IMG/VR virus record: IMGVR_UViG_3300046517_001320
Coordinates: 1 to 37,509 of that record
DNA: 37,509 nt
Source: a virus
Strand: one strand, 5' to 3'
This document shows, piece by piece, positions 36,424 to 37,509 of the stretch. Below the pieces are notes generated by a model. It was given only the letters and a program-made list of their open reading frames with translations. It ran no database searches and was not told the origin of the DNA. Position numbers and translations under genes: made by a program. Within the stretch, counting starts at the first letter, position 1. Every line of letters begins with the position of its first letter.

Positions 36424-37509
36424 TATAGCGCGTACTCCGTAATTATAATGGTTGATGCCAATACTCCACCCATAAATGCTGATCCTGCATTACCATTAAA
36501 TGTAGTAGTATTTCCCAATCCATTACCAGCACGAACCTTGAAAGTGGTGGCTGAGGTAGTTCCAGCTGCCATATAATAAGTAAAACCACATTCTGAGGCA
36601 ATTGATATAGCCGAATTAAACATTCCAGCGGCAAGTGCATTTGCTGTTGAGTCCTGAAATAATGCAACAGCCGTATTGCCAGCGGTTGTTGCACGTGCAA
36701 AAAACATACTGATATCTATTTTTAATACATTGGCAGTATTTTTGGGTGTAATAGCAAGTGTAAGATACTGATCACCTTCGCCGCTTTGAGGAATGGTATT
36801 ATCAATTGGCAACGTAGTTGAACCTGTGGCAACTGATCCTGAAATCGTTCTCACTTGCTGAATAACAGGATTAGTTGCTAAAGCTATCCAGTTTGTTCCA
36901 TTACTTACTAAAGTATTGTTTGCCGATCCTGGCACAGCCCATGTTTCAGTGCTATAAACATTATTTGTAGCATCAGATACAAGAATTTTTCGCGCAGTAC
37001 CACTTGTTGTAGGATAAGTTGGCGTTGACCATGCTGGCGTACCAGCGGTTGAAGCCTGTAATACCTGACCGGTTGTTCCTGCAGCGATAATCGTTGGAAC
37101 GCCTGCACTTGTTGTAACCACTGCACCGCTATTTGCCGAAGTTACACCAGCGATCACATTGGCAGAAGATGAGTAAAGAAGTTGATTGATAGTCGTTGTA
37201 GCTGGATATGTAGCAGTTGACCATGCAGGAGCTGCACCAGAGGTTGCTTGCAGGATTGTTCCTGTTGTGCCAGAACCTACTAAAATAGATGGCTGTCCAG
37301 TATTACTGGTAACTAGTACGCCACCATTTGCAGTGGTTAATCCAGAAACAGTTGTGCCGCCTGCAGCATAGTAAGCAATTTCATTGGCATTGCCAGAATT
37401 AACTGTGCCTGATCCAGAAACATTTGCCCAGCTTGGCAATGCACCCGCGCCATTTGACATCAAAAATTGACCCAGAAGACCAACGCCTGACACATTCTGG
37501 AAAGTACCT
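36423..37509 (-). CDS. Tail fibre / adhesin, C-terminal part (continues from 1-1656)
   Basis: Continues the frame from base 1 through the duplicated junction to the TAA at 36425-36423, giving 871 residues in total. 37493 codes GTG in frame, but the true start is ATG 1656. It contains further repeats (GTTGTILQATSGAAPAWSTATYP and GTTGQVLQASTAGTPAWSTPTYP, shown here as the two 'TGxxLQA' units), then a different C-terminal domain from about residue 720: EGDQYLTLAITPKNTANVLKIDI, GFTYYMAAGTTSATTFKVRAG, and a final ASTIIITEYAL, as in beta-sandwich tips that contact host receptors. Its stop overlaps the assembly protein start. Confidence 0.85.
   Translation of the reverse strand, partial: GTFQNVSGVGLLGQFLMSNGAGALPSWANVSGSGTVNSGNANEIAYYAAGGTTVSGLTTANGGVLVTSNTGQPSILVGSGTTGTILQATSGAAPAWSTATYPATTTINQLLYSSSANVIAGVTSANSGAVVTTSAGVPTIIAAGTTGQVLQASTAGTPAWSTPTYPTTSGTARKILVSDATNNVYSTETWAVPGSANNTLVSNGTNWIALATNPVIQQVRTISGSVATGSTTLPIDNTIPQSGEGDQYLTLAITPKNTANVLKIDISMFFARATTAGNTAVALFQDSTANALAAGMFNSAISIASECGFTYYMAAGTTSATTFKVRAGNGLGNTTTFNGNAGSAFMGGVLASTIIITEYAL
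37383..37509. repeat. Right copy of 127-bp terminal duplication
   Basis: Identical to 1-127. One copy should be removed to give the circular genome of 37382 bp. Any feature at 37383-37509 is a duplicate of 1-127. Confidence 0.95.

Overview
The window is a complete circular genome of a P22-like, short-tailed, double-stranded DNA phage, about 37.4 kb once a duplicated end is removed. Bases 1-127 are repeated exactly at 37383-37509, so the contig closes on itself at about 37382 bp. The tail fibre gene then reads without a break across the junction as an 871-codon frame. The host is most likely a Gram-negative proteobacterium. This rests on the P22-type head and neck set, the GH108-type endolysin with a 3-TM holin, two DUF551-like proteins, AAGGAG-type ribosome sites and consensus sigma70 promoters. 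I cannot name the host genus. The DNA is AT-rich with dense, overlapping small genes.

Layout on the circle. The minus strand carries regulation and replication (repressor-like HTH protein 31062-30814, small genes, RepA-like helicase 29947-28802, iteron origin about 28508-28792), then a nuclease, endolysin and holin, then packaging (TerS, an Acb2/Tad1-like small protein, TerL). After an inverted block come portal, scaffold, a run of 14 accessory genes, the major capsid protein, the gp4-like and gp10-like neck proteins, a needle-position coiled-coil protein, three ejection-position proteins, two tail proteins, the long repeat-rich tail fibre and its probable assembly protein (36423-36067). The plus strand carries three blocks. 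The first is about 20 small genes (18743-23537) behind a roughly 240-nt structured leader, lying between TerL and portal. The second is a short cassette (25889-26515) with its own promoter and a 45-aa exported cysteine-rich peptide. The third is the recombination block 31227-33657 (YqaJ exonuclease, RecT annealase, DUF669-like SSB-tailed protein), followed by a virion surface protein (33898-35025) behind a second structured region and a very good promoter, and four small genes ending at a strong terminator.

How it works together. The divergent promoters around 31099-31184 and the distant promoter at 25825 share a 16-bp sequence that spans the -35 box in the two rightward promoters. One regulator, probably the Cro/CI-like HTH protein, could therefore set both the recombination genes and the 25889 cassette. 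RepA-like helicase plus nine TTATCGCTA iterons beside it suggests RepA-type theta initiation. Recombination can proceed by exonuclease plus annealase. No integrase, transposase or partition gene is visible, so any lysogeny would be extrachromosomal or would use host functions. No tRNA, rRNA or CRISPR array was found.

The most unusual points are: morphogenesis genes broken up by accessory islands; two long structured non-coding regions with no recognised family; an iteron origin with a large hairpin; one clear and one weak candidate of the Acb2/Tad1 anti-CBASS/anti-Thoeris hairpin family; and the exported CX3C-CX3C peptide under an early-type promoter.
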